A stretch of 64,000 nucleotides of DNA from Rhizobium sp. Root1203. Lineage in GTDB: Bacteria; Pseudomonadota; Alphaproteobacteria; Rhizobiales; Rhizobiaceae. The position numbers and the translations under genes are program-made. Below, in pieces: positions 53,922 through 62,529 of this stretch. The stretch spans positions 1 through 64,000 of the forward strand of contig NZ_LMCW01000020.1 of the NCBI RefSeq assembly GCF_001424945.1, given 5' to 3'. The notes under the pieces are model-generated. The model ran no database searches, was not told where the DNA came from, and saw only the letters and a program-made list of their open reading frames with translations. Position 1 is the stretch's first letter. Every line of letters begins with the position of its first letter.

Positions 53922-55181
53922 TTACTTCTTGGCGAGGTGCTTCTGCTGAGCCTTGGTCAGATAGTCCGCCCACTGGTCGGCCAGTTCTTTCGGCGTGATG
54001 TCGCCGAGGAGCGCCTGCTGCGTCGTCTTGATCGCCAGCGAATCCTTGAAGAAGGCGAATTCCTCGAGGTAGGTCGGCATCACAGTCGGAACGATGTTCG
54101 GATCGGCCAGTTCATCGAACCAACCCTTGAACTGATCGCTCGCGTAGAAGGGATCGGTTGCTGCCGAGGTGTGCACCGGAAGAGCGCCGGTGCGCTTGTT
54201 CCACTCGATATTGCCTTCCGGCGATTCAAGCGTCTCGATCAGCTTCCAGGACAGGTCCTTGTTCTGGCTGGTAGTGAACATCGACCAGCCGGCAAAACCA
54301 ATCGTCGTGAAGCCCTTGCCGCTCGGGCCAACCGGCATCTTGGTGACGCCGAAGTCCTCCGGCTTCATGCGCTGGGCAACCGCGATCAAGGCATCCGGAT
54401 CCTGGTCAAGCATCGCGCAAGTGCCAGAGTAGAAGCCCGCAACGGTCTCGTTGAAGCCCCAGTTGACGCTGTCCTTCGGTGCCAGTCCCTTCTTGTAGAG
54501 ATCGACGACCCATTCCAGACCCTTTGCCCAGCCTTCGCTGTTCATGGTGGAGGTGCCGTCGTCATTGAAGAACTTGTTGGAGCCGGCCATGGTCGCGCCG
54601 AACATCACCCATCCGTTCAGGCCGCCCGGTCCGCCGCGCAGGCAGTAACCCGATTTGCCCGGAAGCTTGGAGACCTTCTCGGAGGCAGCGACAAACTCGT
54701 CCATCGTCTTCGGCGGCGCAGAGACGCCTGCTTCCTTGAAGAGGTTCTTGTTGTAGAACAGTGCGCGCAGATAAAAGCCGTAGGGCAGCATGTAGGCGGT
54801 GTTCTTGACGTCGCGGCCGAGCTCCAGCGCGCGTGGCGTCAGACCCTTGGTATATTCCCACTTCGCAAGGTAAGGCTCGAGGCTCTCGAGCATGCCGTTG
54901 TTGGCATAGAGCGAAAGCCAGGTGTCCGGCATTTCCATGACGTCAGGCGTATCGCCGGCCGACACCATTGTCGCAAACTTCTGGAACGCTTCGTTCCAGG
55001 GAAGCGAGATGATGTCGACCTTGGTGCCGGGATTTGCAGCCTCGAACTTGCCGACGATCGACTTCAGCGTCTCGGTACGCTCGGGACTGGTGATGACCTC
55101 GACGAGTTTCAGCGTGGTATCGGCGAGTGCCGTTCCGGCCATCATCGTGGCAAGCAGGGTTGCGGTTATCAGTCTTTTCAT
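53922..55181 (-). CDS. ABC transporter, periplasmic sugar-type binding protein (family 1)
   Basis: A 419-aa solute-binding protein. MKRLITATLLATMMAGTALA is a signal peptide; the mature protein starts near DTTLKLVEVITSPE and has FEAANPGTKVDIISLPWNEAFQK and NKNLFKEAGVSAPPKTMDEF, hallmarks of the CUT1 sugar family. Of two close ATGs, 55181 lies 8 bases from a GGGGG ribosome site and is preferred over 55187. It is made with two permeases and an ATPase and follows a Cys/Met-type PLP enzyme gene by 42 bases, an unusual pairing for a sugar importer. Confidence 0.88.
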   Translation of the reverse strand: MKRLITATLLATMMAGTALADTTLKLVEVITSPERTETLKSIVGKFEAANPGTKVDIISLPWNEAFQKFATMVSAGDTPDVMEMPDTWLSLYANNGMLESLEPYLAKWEYTKGLTPRALELGRDVKNTAYMLPYGFYLRALFYNKNLFKEAGVSAPPKTMDEFVAASEKVSKLPGKSGYCLRGGPGGLNGWVMFGATMAGSNKFFNDDGTSTMNSEGWAKGLEWVVDLYKKGLAPKDSVNWGFNETVAGFYSGTCAMLDQDPDALIAVAQRMKPEDFGVTKMPVGPSGKGFTTIGFAGWSMFTTSQNKDLSWKLIETLESPEGNIEWNKRTGALPVHTSAATDPFYASDQFKGWFDELADPNIVPTVMPTYLEEFAFFKDSLAIKTTQQALLGDITPKELADQWADYLTKAQQKHLAKK

Positions 55182-55222
55182 GGTCATTTCCCCCTTTCAG
55201 GTTTTTCTTCAGGTTTTAAACG

Positions 55223-56389
55223 TCACGAAGCGACGGCAAGCGCCTCTTCGATATCCCTCCACAGCGCCTCGGTCCCTTCGAGACCGACATGGAGGCGTAC
55301 TGACCGCGCATGGATTCCGAAGGTATGCGCGGAATTCGGTTGTGCCTTTTGTTGAAGCACGACCTCGCCTGGTACGATCAGGCTTTCATGCCCACCCCAG
55401 CTCACACCCAGTTTGAAGAGCTTGAGGTGATCGGCGAAGGCGCGAATGTCGACGCCCTCGCGGAATATGAACGAGAACAGACCGGACGTGCCGTTGAGGC
55501 CGGCGGGCAGCCGGTTAGCAAGGCCGGGGTGACAGACGGTTTCCACGACGTCCAGCTCCTGCAGGCGCCTGGCAATCGTGAGTGCCGCCGTCTCGTGCGC
55601 CTTCATGCGGATCGGCAGGGTGCGCATGCCGCGAATCAGGAGCCACGCGTCGAACGGCGAAAGCTTGCCGCCGAGATAGGGATAGGCCTCGGCCTTGATG
55701 CGCGCGATCGTCTCCTTGGAACCGGCGACGACGCCCGCAACGACATCGCTGTGGCCGCCCAGATACTTGGACGCCGAGTGGATGACGAGGTCAACACCCA
55801 ATGTCAGCGGCCGCTGGAAGAACGGACTTGCCCAGCTGTTGTCGATCATGCTGACGACGCCGTGCTGCTTGGCAAGTGCTGCCAGCGCGCCGACATCATG
55901 TGCTTCCATCACCCAGCTCGTCGGGCTTTCCATGTAGAAGACCTTCGCACCCGGCAGCGCCTTGGCAACAGCCTCTTCGTCACGGCCATCGACGTAGGTG
56001 ACTTCCACCTTCATCCGCTTCAGGATCGTGCCGAACAGGCGGAAGGCGTCCGGGTAGACGTGCTTGACCGCCACGATGCGATCGCCTGGTTCGACGAAGC
56101 TCAAAACCGTCGAGGAAATTGCTGCCATTCCGCTTGCAAAACCAAGCGCATCTTCGGCACCTTCGAGCTTCGCCAGCATTTCCTCGAACATCCGCACGGT
56201 CGGGTTGAGACCACGCGTGTAGATTGGCCGGACCTTCTCGCCGCGATAGGAGGCGATCATGTCGTCGTAATCGGAGAACGTGAAAAGCGAGGTCTGGAAA
56301 ATCGGCGGCACGACGGCTTCGGCGAAGTGTCCTTCGTCATGGGCTGTAATAAGGGAGGCAAGTTCGAACGGGTCTGCACCGTTGCTCAT
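55223..56389 (-). CDS. Cys/Met metabolism PLP-dependent enzyme (cystathionine gamma-synthase-like)
   Basis: A 388-aa transsulfuration-family enzyme. K208 in HSASKYLGGHSD binds PLP; YTRGLNPTVRMFEE and the GFASGMAAISS loop are the usual N-terminal marks. The DNTFATP box reads DNSWASP. Family members perform gamma-replacement, beta- or gamma-elimination on cystathionine, homocysteine or methionine, and related C-S or C-N lyases. Its start overlaps the regulator's stop by four bases, and it is in one operon with a sugar-type importer, so it may act on an imported sulfur-containing or conjugated amino acid. Confidence 0.85.
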   Translation of the reverse strand: MSNGADPFELASLITAHDEGHFAEAVVPPIFQTSLFTFSDYDDMIASYRGEKVRPIYTRGLNPTVRMFEEMLAKLEGAEDALGFASGMAAISSTVLSFVEPGDRIVAVKHVYPDAFRLFGTILKRMKVEVTYVDGRDEEAVAKALPGAKVFYMESPTSWVMEAHDVGALAALAKQHGVVSMIDNSWASPFFQRPLTLGVDLVIHSASKYLGGHSDVVAGVVAGSKETIARIKAEAYPYLGGKLSPFDAWLLIRGMRTLPIRMKAHETAALTIARRLQELDVVETVCHPGLANRLPAGLNGTSGLFSFIFREGVDIRAFADHLKLFKLGVSWGGHESLIVPGEVVLQQKAQPNSAHTFGIHARSVRLHVGLEGTEALWRDIEEALAVAS

Positions 56390-57108
56390 GTGGACATTTC
56401 CTTGATGTCTTCCTCGACGACTGCGAGGATTTTCAGTGTCTCTTCCCGCGCGGCCTCCGGATTCCGGGCAGCGATCGCGTCGAAGAGGGTTCGGTGGAAC
56501 GGAAAGGAGCGCCGGGCGAAATCCTGTCGCTCGAACGGGTGTTCCCAGAATTGCCAGAACGTCTCGCGCATTTGCTCGAGAAGTTGGCGGAAGAGCGGAT
56601 TGTGCGTCGCGTCATAGATGGCGAGGTGGAAGGCAAGATCCTCCGGTCCCGACGTCCCCTTCTCGATATGGACGCGCTCCATCTCGTTCAGGTTTTGCTC
56701 AATGAGAACCAGGTCCTCTTCCGTTCTCTTCGATGCCGCAACCATGCAGGCCTCGCATTCGATGCCACGGCGAACCTCCAGCGTCTGAAGCAAGGCATCT
56801 CGCAGATGCGCGGTGTCGAGCGACAGGGGCATATGGATCGTTGCCTTGGAAACAGGCTTGAGAAGATAGGTCCCGCTGCCTTTGCGCGTCTCGGTAACGC
56901 CCAACGCCTGGAAATGCCGGATCGCCTCGCGGATCGTGGAGCGCCCGACAACCAGGGCAGCCATCAGCTCCCGTTCGGCCGGCAGGCGGTCGCCGGCTTT
57001 CAGCCGAGCACGCTCGACGTAATCGGCAAGCGCGTCCGTAACCTGACGTGCCCGGTCCATTGCCGGAAGCGGCCGAATGACCGGCTTGTCGCTGACTGGT
57101 GCCTTCAT
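56386..57108 (-). CDS. GntR-family regulator, FadR subfamily
   Basis: A 240-aa regulator. Winged helix: GDRLPAERELMAALVVGRSTIREAIRHFQALG (about 36-66), then GSGTYLLKP; FCD domain with LEVRRGIECEACM, FHLAIYDATHNPLF and FHRTLFDAIAAR. ATG 57108 is preceded by GGGGAA; the longer frame to 57165 lacks a site. First gene of the operon down to 50995; a possible operator is at 57146-57157. Confidence 0.88.
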   Translation of the reverse strand: MKAPVSDKPVIRPLPAMDRARQVTDALADYVERARLKAGDRLPAERELMAALVVGRSTIREAIRHFQALGVTETRKGSGTYLLKPVSKATIHMPLSLDTAHLRDALLQTLEVRRGIECEACMVAASKRTEEDLVLIEQNLNEMERVHIEKGTSGPEDLAFHLAIYDATHNPLFRQLLEQMRETFWQFWEHPFERQDFARRSFPFHRTLFDAIAARNPEAAREETLKILAVVEEDIKEMST

Positions 57109-57145
57109 GGTTCCCCAAATTCTTCTAGGCAGCCGGACCTTTAAA

Positions 57146-57157
57146 TTGGTCTGACAT
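57146..57157. promoter_or_regulatory. Partial FadR-type half-site motif
   Basis: TTGGTCTGACAT, 38 bases before the regulator start, keeps most of the TGGTNNNACCA pattern (TGGTCTGACAT) but lacks the last bases. Suggested as the autoregulatory site of the FadR-type gene. Confidence 0.3.
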
Positions 57158-57525
57158 CCTAGCATTTCTCAAAGATTTGGAGACGTCAAGGCCACGATGC
57201 CTGTTGTAGAGGACACCTTGATTTTCCAAAACCGGGGTTCACTTTCCGAAAAGTGGCAATAAGAGTTTCCGAAACTTCGAAATCGATGGATTTTAGGATA
57301 ATACTCCTATTTCTGGCGTTCGTGCGGGTCGAATCGGGTGACGTGAATTGCGGGCAGCACACCGAGCGCGCTCAAACTCCTGCCGAAACTTTGTAGTGGA
57401 TGGCACCCAGCGATCTTCTCGCCCTCTCGGAGCAGGTAGGCAACCCGACCCCAGGCTGAGCATTTCGCGTTGGGATTGTGGAGTGCTGTATTGAGACGGG
57501 CGACACGCAAGCGCTGGCGGCGCTC

Positions 57526-57790
57526 CTAGCTTTCGACTAAGCAGCCGTCGTCGATGGTGAGGATGCGATCGGCGACTCTCGTCATCGCCCACCGGCTTCT
57601 CACCATCGCCAACGCGTCCTACGGTCCTTGCAAAGCTCGGCGAGCGACTGCTGAATCGCCCGTTCGGTTTGCGTCCCGAGCACCGAGGTCGCATCGCTAG
57701 GATGAGGATGGGCGAATTCCTCAAAGGCCTGCACCACTCGGCTACCGCCGACGTTTTCCTCGATGCGGGCGTTAGAGTTGGCGACACTAC
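57526..57790 (-). pseudogene. ABC exporter remnant with deletion and small internal inversion
   Basis: On the minus strand ARIEENVGGSRVVQAF (57770 to 57723), a transmembrane-domain motif of MsbA/LmrA-type exporters, is followed after a short stretch by DATSVLGTQTERAIQQSLAE (Walker-B/D-loop end of the ATPase), so most of the gene is deleted. The expected H-loop text TLVIAHRLLTIANA then appears on the PLUS strand at 57572-57616, and the minus-strand text resumes as ADRILTIDDGC at 57573-57541. A block of about 45 bases has been turned around. The rest of 57109-58085 shows no intact gene. Confidence 0.72.
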
Positions 57791-58085
57791 CATAGAGTGC
57801 ATTCCAGGTGCAAGCACAGACGGCCCGTGACAACTTCTGGGATTTCATCAGCCTGACGCCCGAGAGCTATTGACGCATACGGGACGTGTGTCTTAGCCTG
57901 ACACCGGGATCGCCATCGTTGCGTAGAAGGCGACCAACCGGCCCATGGATCCGTTCAATGTTGGGCGAACACCGTCCGCTCTTGGATTCGTGCAGCAGCT
58001 CTCTCAACAGGGTTCTAATTTTCGTCCTGCCGCGCTTCAACAAATGCATTGGAGCCGAGAACACGCTCGCTGACGGGCGCCTCGC

Positions 58086-59114
58086 TCAGTGGTCAATCTG
58101 TCGGAAGTCACACTGGGTCGGCCTTTTGTCCGGCCGCCAACGCAAAAATTTAGTTCCATGCCGGAAACGCTGTCCGGTCACATGGTCAAATCGTACCTCG
58201 ACGACAAGCTCGGGTCTCAGCGGCTGCCAGTCGGAAGAACGCTCGTTGCTCCATCGACTTGGTCCACCGGGTGCCTTGCCTGTAAATCCGGGCTCCCCGC
58301 GCAAAGCCTCCAGTCTTTTGGTCAGGTCCGGCTTCTCCGACACGGGAATGGCCGATGTATAACCCACATGGTCAAGCTTGCCCTTATCGTTGTAAAGCCC
58401 AAGAAGAAGCGATCCCACCAGCTCGCTATCGCTCCCGTAGCGAAAACCGCCCACGACGCAGTCGGCCGTCCGCAGTCGCTTGACCTTCGTCATCACCCGT
58501 TCGCCAGGACGGTACGGTTGATCCAGCCGTTTGCAGACAACGCCATCGGTGTCGTTGCCGGAACCTGACAGCCATGCTTCAGCCTTCTGATGGTCACGCG
58601 TAAATGGGGACACCACCAGCTGACGGAGATCAGCATCAATAATTTTGGCGAAGTCTTCCAGCCGAGCCCGGCGATCGGCCAGAGGCTGATCGAGGATCGG
58701 CACGCCATCTGTATCCATGAGCATATCGAATGCCACAAGCCGCGCCGGAGTTTCGCCTGACAGCTTTCGAACCCTGCTTTCAGCTGGATGAAGTCGCGCC
58801 TGCAGCGCGTCGAACGACAGCGTCCCCTCGATTTCCACGACCAATTCGCCGTCGACGACAAAGCGGGCGACCGGAAGTGCGGCGATAAAGTCGACTACTT
58901 CCGGGAAATAGCGACCCAGCGGCTTGCCGGACTTCGCTCGAAGATCAACGTTGCCGCCATTCTTAAAAACGATACACCGGAAACCGTCCCACTTGGGCTC
59001 GTATTGCCAGCCCTCGCCAGCCGGCAGAGTATCGGCAGACTTAGCCTCCATCGGCTCGATCTCAACCGACATCCCAAGGGGCGTTTGCTCTTCCGATACA
59101 TGTCTGGCCATCAT
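58086..59114 (-). CDS. ATP-dependent DNA ligase (LigC/LigD ligase-domain type)
   Basis: A 342-aa ligase with the adenylation motif I YEPKWDGFR (nucleophile K41), DGELV and the GVVCKRLDQPYRPGERV region before the OB-fold (MTKVKRLRTADCVVGG). It lacks the polymerase and phosphoesterase domains of full LigD, so it is a stand-alone ligase of the kind used in backup end-joining or base-excision repair. The start is uncertain: ATG 59114 (MMARHVSEEQ) is given, MSVEIEPMEAK at 59072 and a GTG at 59171 are alternatives. No Ku gene is present in the window. Confidence 0.85.
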   Translation of the reverse strand: MMARHVSEEQTPLGMSVEIEPMEAKSADTLPAGEGWQYEPKWDGFRCIVFKNGGNVDLRAKSGKPLGRYFPEVVDFIAALPVARFVVDGELVVEIEGTLSFDALQARLHPAESRVRKLSGETPARLVAFDMLMDTDGVPILDQPLADRRARLEDFAKIIDADLRQLVVSPFTRDHQKAEAWLSGSGNDTDGVVCKRLDQPYRPGERVMTKVKRLRTADCVVGGFRYGSDSELVGSLLLGLYNDKGKLDHVGYTSAIPVSEKPDLTKRLEALRGEPGFTGKAPGGPSRWSNERSSDWQPLRPELVVEVRFDHVTGQRFRHGTKFLRWRPDKRPTQCDFRQIDH

Positions 59115-59219
59115 GCAGCAACTTTCATCAACGTCGTCAAATGTTTGATCTGAGTCTCGGGTTGATGACACGCAGCAGTATTAAACCATACGGCACACGG
59201 GCGCTCGTTCACGGTCGAG

Positions 59220-59460
59220 ATCTAAGGTTACCTCCTACCCGGTCCAGCGACGGGAGCTCGACCGAAAGCCACAAGCCGTCATCCCGCCACTCTCGACTGA
59301 TCCGCCCCCCGAGCTGGGTCTCAAGAACCGCTCCTAGAAGGACGTTTCCGAAGCCTTTACCTCGTACGTGGGGCGGGCGCCCAACTCGCTCATGCCATTC
59401 CAGTCGGAGACCAGCACCTGAGGGCAGACCTGGAATGTAACAGCCATAGAGCGTTTCCTT
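59220..59460 (-). pseudogene. HWE histidine kinase fragment, ATPase-domain end
   Basis: Read on the minus strand the sequence GLRLEWHERVGRPPHVRGKG followed by FGNVLLGAVLETQLGGRISR and EWRDDGLWLSVELPSLDR matches the G2-box end of HWE-type sensor kinases (W.E.GGP.....GFG..L.....LGG......DG). The phosphoacceptor and N-box parts are missing and no start codon fits. It lies between the ligase gene and the 74-aa gene. Confidence 0.65.
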
Positions 59461-59483
59461 TTCACGGCAGCGGCAACGGCCAG

Positions 59484-59708
59484 CTAGCCTTCGTTGCCGT
59501 CCGACACGAAGCCTTTCGGGAGCGCATCGCGTGCGCTTTTAAGCGCCAAGATCTGATCGAGCCACCTGTCCTTAAGGACATCGTTGATCGCCAAAGCGAC
59601 TTCTTCGACGCTCCAATCAGCATCTTCCATTTCCCCGATGAGCGCGATCAGCTTTTGATCGACAATGTCGCGAAGCTCTTCACCATGGTCGGCTTGTTCA
59701 TTTGGCAT
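59484..59708 (-). CDS. Small acidic helical protein of unknown function
   Basis: A 74-aa protein (MPNEQADHGEELRDIVDQKL onward) with predicted helices, an acidic N-terminal half and a DWSVEEVALAINDVLKDRW segment that resembles small helical proteins found in rhizobia. AAAGG lies 10 bases before ATG 59708; a longer frame to 59762 has no site. It ends 24 bases before the kinase remnant. I do not recognise the family. Confidence 0.55.
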   Translation of the reverse strand: MPNEQADHGEELRDIVDQKLIALIGEMEDADWSVEEVALAINDVLKDRWLDQILALKSARDALPKGFVSDGNEG

Positions 59709-60369
59709 CAGGCAACCTTTCAGACTGAATGGAGCAACGGTCGGCTTGCGCAGATGTTCCACGGCGGCGGCTGGCAGCTATACGATCGCCAATTTGCTTT
59801 TCGTGACAGTACGGAGCTCTATCTTTCATTTGGCTTTCGAATGAACGATCGTTTTCTTTCCCTGCAACGTTTATCGCCGACGCAAGAGCCGGAAGCATCT
59901 CGCTCGCTCACCGCCAATCTGGTTACGTGCGACACGCTTTAGTAGAGGCAGCAGCGTAACGACCTGGAAGATCTGCGCGCGGGTCCCCTGAGGAATTTAT
60001 CCGAGCCCGCGGCGGTTGAAGGCACCCTGCAAAACGAGAAGCCCGAAGGTCGCGACGCCGATACGCGAAATTTCTGTAGCCGGATTTGCCCGCGGGACGC
60101 AGGGCTCGCCTCTCGAAAACGGATGAAGCCTTCAAGTTTGAGTAGACCCCTGCTTAATATCAGAAATTACTGGCATCGAAGTCGATAACCCGCCCCCCCT
60201 TCGGAGATGAGCTTGACTGGAGAGCATCGCTTCACCAGCATCCGTTCATTCGCGCAGGAACAGTGAATATGAACCCGGTGGGAGCGTCCGCGATCCGCGA
60301 ATTGGCCCCATCCCAGAGTAGCCCGGAGCGAAAGCCTGATGTACAGGTTGACGATGCCAGGAGGAATGA
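59709..60369. other. Intergenic region without recognised features
   Basis: A 661-base gap before the phospholipase D gene. I see no protein with a relative in either strand and only a weak GC-rich stem near 59977-60017 (GCGCGGG with CCCGCGG). An AGGAGG site for the next gene lies at 60358-60363. Short open frames here look like chance. Confidence 0.4.
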
Positions 60370-61857
60370 ATGACGTCAAAGCCGCTTTTGAAACCGCTGG
60401 ATAATTGTTGGCGGGTGGAGCGTGCCGACGAGTTTGCGATCCTGATCGACGCGGACATTTACTTCGCCGCCGCGCGGTCGGCGATGAAGGCAGCCAAGCG
60501 CTCGATATTTCTCGTCGGCTGGGATTTCAATGCACGAGTCACGCTGGGGCATCCGGACGTCCAAGACGACGGACCAAGGGAAGTGGGCGATTTCCTCCTG
60601 TGGCTCGCCAAACGCAATCCCGACCTCGAAATCCGGCTGCTCCTGTGGAACCCGGGGTTTCTCGCGAGCTGGGCGAAGGTCGCGAATGTTCCGTATCTGC
60701 TCCGATGGAAATGGAACCGCCAAATCGCCGCAAAACTCGACGGAAAACATCCGGTCGGTAGCTCCCACCACCAGAAAATACTCGTCATCGACGACAGCCT
60801 CGCGTTCTGCGGCGGGATCGACGTGACGACAGATCGTTGGGACACGCGCGGCCACCTCGACGACGACCCGAAACGCAAGCGTCCCGACGGCACCCCATAC
60901 GGTCCGTGGCATGACGCCTCGAGCTATTGCATCGGCCCGGCGGCGCGTGCGCTCGGCGATCTGTGCCGGGAACGATGGCACCTTGCGGGCGGCGAGAAAC
61001 TCGAATCCGCCCAGACGCATACGGAGTTTCCGCGTGTCGACGGAGCGATCGCATTAGGCAAAGTCGATCTCGCGATCTCGCGAACCAGCCCTGCCCTCGG
61101 TGATCGCGAGGGAGTTACCGAGATTGAGCGCCTCTATGTCGACATGATCATGTCAGCGAAGAAGATCGTCTACGCAGAGAGCCAGTACTTCGCCTCCCGC
61201 GCCGTGGCGCAGGCTATCGCGAAGCGGCTCGCCGAACCGGATGGTCCTGAATTCGTGATCGTCAATCCGGTCAAGTCCGACAACTGGCTTGGAGCGATCG
61301 CGATGGACACCGCTCGTGCGCGCCTCAGGGAGTCCATGCGGCGACACGACCGGTACGATCGCTTCCGGATGTATCACCCGGTGACGGCAAAAGGCGGACC
61401 GATCTACGTCCACTCCAAGCTGATGATCGTCGATGACGAACTGATGCGGGTCGGCTCATCGAACTTCAACAATCGCTCCATGCGTTTCGACAACGAATGC
61501 GATGTAGCCTTTGAAGCGCGCGCCTCGGAGGCATTGAGAATGAAGCTCCGAGACCTCAGAAACGACCTGCTCGCCGAACACCTGGGTGTCCGTGTAGAAG
61601 AGGTTCTCGAAGCCACTGAGCGAAAAGGTTCGCACATCGGCGCTGTAGAGGCACTGCGCCAACAGAAGGGCTCTGAGGCGGTTTTTTTCGCTCGCCGAAC
61701 CTTGGTTCCCTATGAGACGCCAGATTTAGCCGACCTAGCCAAATGGCTGGCCGACAACGAAATTCTTGACCCCGAAGGTCCGGAACAGGTGTTTGAGCCT
61801 ATAGAACGGCGCGGACTGTTCCGCGGCCGGTTGAAGCTGCCCTTTAAAAGCGTCTGA
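60370..61857 (+). CDS. Phospholipase D-family protein (cardiolipin synthase-like)
   Basis: A 495-aa protein with two HKD motifs: SHHQKILVIDDSLAFCGGID (H134, K136, D141) and YVHSKLMIVDDELMRVGSSN (near 347), each with the flanking GG/GS-N pattern of the PLD superfamily. No transmembrane helix is seen at the N-terminus, in contrast to classical cardiolipin synthases, so it is a soluble or peripheral transphosphatidylase or phosphodiesterase. The start is set by an AGGAGG site. Its neighbours are a DNA ligase, a Nudix enzyme and CYTH-CHAD, but no common pathway is obvious. Confidence 0.85.
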   Translation: MTSKPLLKPLDNCWRVERADEFAILIDADIYFAAARSAMKAAKRSIFLVGWDFNARVTLGHPDVQDDGPREVGDFLLWLAKRNPDLEIRLLLWNPGFLASWAKVANVPYLLRWKWNRQIAAKLDGKHPVGSSHHQKILVIDDSLAFCGGIDVTTDRWDTRGHLDDDPKRKRPDGTPYGPWHDASSYCIGPAARALGDLCRERWHLAGGEKLESAQTHTEFPRVDGAIALGKVDLAISRTSPALGDREGVTEIERLYVDMIMSAKKIVYAESQYFASRAVAQAIAKRLAEPDGPEFVIVNPVKSDNWLGAIAMDTARARLRESMRRHDRYDRFRMYHPVTAKGGPIYVHSKLMIVDDELMRVGSSNFNNRSMRFDNECDVAFEARASEALRMKLRDLRNDLLAEHLGVRVEEVLEATERKGSHIGAVEALRQQKGSEAVFFARRTLVPYETPDLADLAKWLADNEILDPEGPEQVFEPIERRGLFRGRLKLPFKSV

Positions 61858-61973
61858 CCTGCTGTTCTTGCGAGATCGGGTGCGACGAGGCGGTCTTAGC
61901 GCAGCTTCTACAAGCTTGACGACCTTCCTCTGTTCCCTGAGGGCTCTGGCCAGTGTTTTGGATATGCCAAACC

Positions 61974-62456
61974 TCAAAGGGGCGCGGCCTCAAGTTGGGA
62001 AAGCAGGACTCGTAGGCCGGGCTGTGCGGCGTCCCGGATGGCCACTTTCAAGGGAAACCACTTCTGCTTCCGGATCGTCTTCTCCGGAAACTCAGTCGCG
62101 ATCTCGTAAACGCGAAGCAGATGGACGGTGACATGGTAGCGATGCGTCGAGCTATCCTTCTGGTAGCTGAAAGAACCGAAGACATCGGTGTCTACCGTTC
62201 CAATCACTCCTGCCTCTTCGAACGCCTCCCGTCGGGCGGCGGCGGAGCTGGATTCGCCAGGATCGAAGTGGCCCTTCGGAACTCCCCACCGGCCGGTCCT
62301 TCGGCTTCCGATCAGGAGGACGACAAGTTCTCCGTTGCCGTCGCGCCGGTAGCAGATCGCGCCCGCCTGTTGAATGTCGCGCGCCGCGGTATTCATCGAT
62401 GATGATCGGTCGTCGCTCGCGAGCACGGCCGTCCTCGATTTTTTCCTATCCTTCAT
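61974..62456 (-). CDS. Nudix hydrolase, MutT/Ap4A type
   Basis: A 160-aa Nudix enzyme with a complete box: GHFDPGESSSAAARREAFEEAGV carries every conserved residue of GX5EX7REUXEEXGU. The fold starts at QQAGAICYRRDGNGELVVLL and ends in QLEAAPL. ATG 62456 is given, but ATG 62396 (MNTAARDIQQAG) is closer to the usual family start. It probably cleaves a nucleoside diphosphate derivative or a dinucleoside polyphosphate. Divergent from the CYTH-CHAD gene. Confidence 0.85.
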   Translation of the reverse strand: MKDRKKSRTAVLASDDRSSSMNTAARDIQQAGAICYRRDGNGELVVLLIGSRRTGRWGVPKGHFDPGESSSAAARREAFEEAGVIGTVDTDVFGSFSYQKDSSTHRYHVTVHLLRVYEIATEFPEKTIRKQKWFPLKVAIRDAAQPGLRVLLSQLEAAPL

Positions 62457-62529
62457 CAAATCGCTGTAGCACTGAACTATGACAGCCCGGTCAGCGTTGA
62501 CGTCGTTCTTCTAGCAACAGGAGTTCATC

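Noticed and set aside
53370..55355. Long open frame of 661 codons on the plus strand
   Set aside because: It lies antisense to the clear binding-protein, permease and PLP-enzyme genes; high GC keeps antisense frames open. No family pattern in its text.
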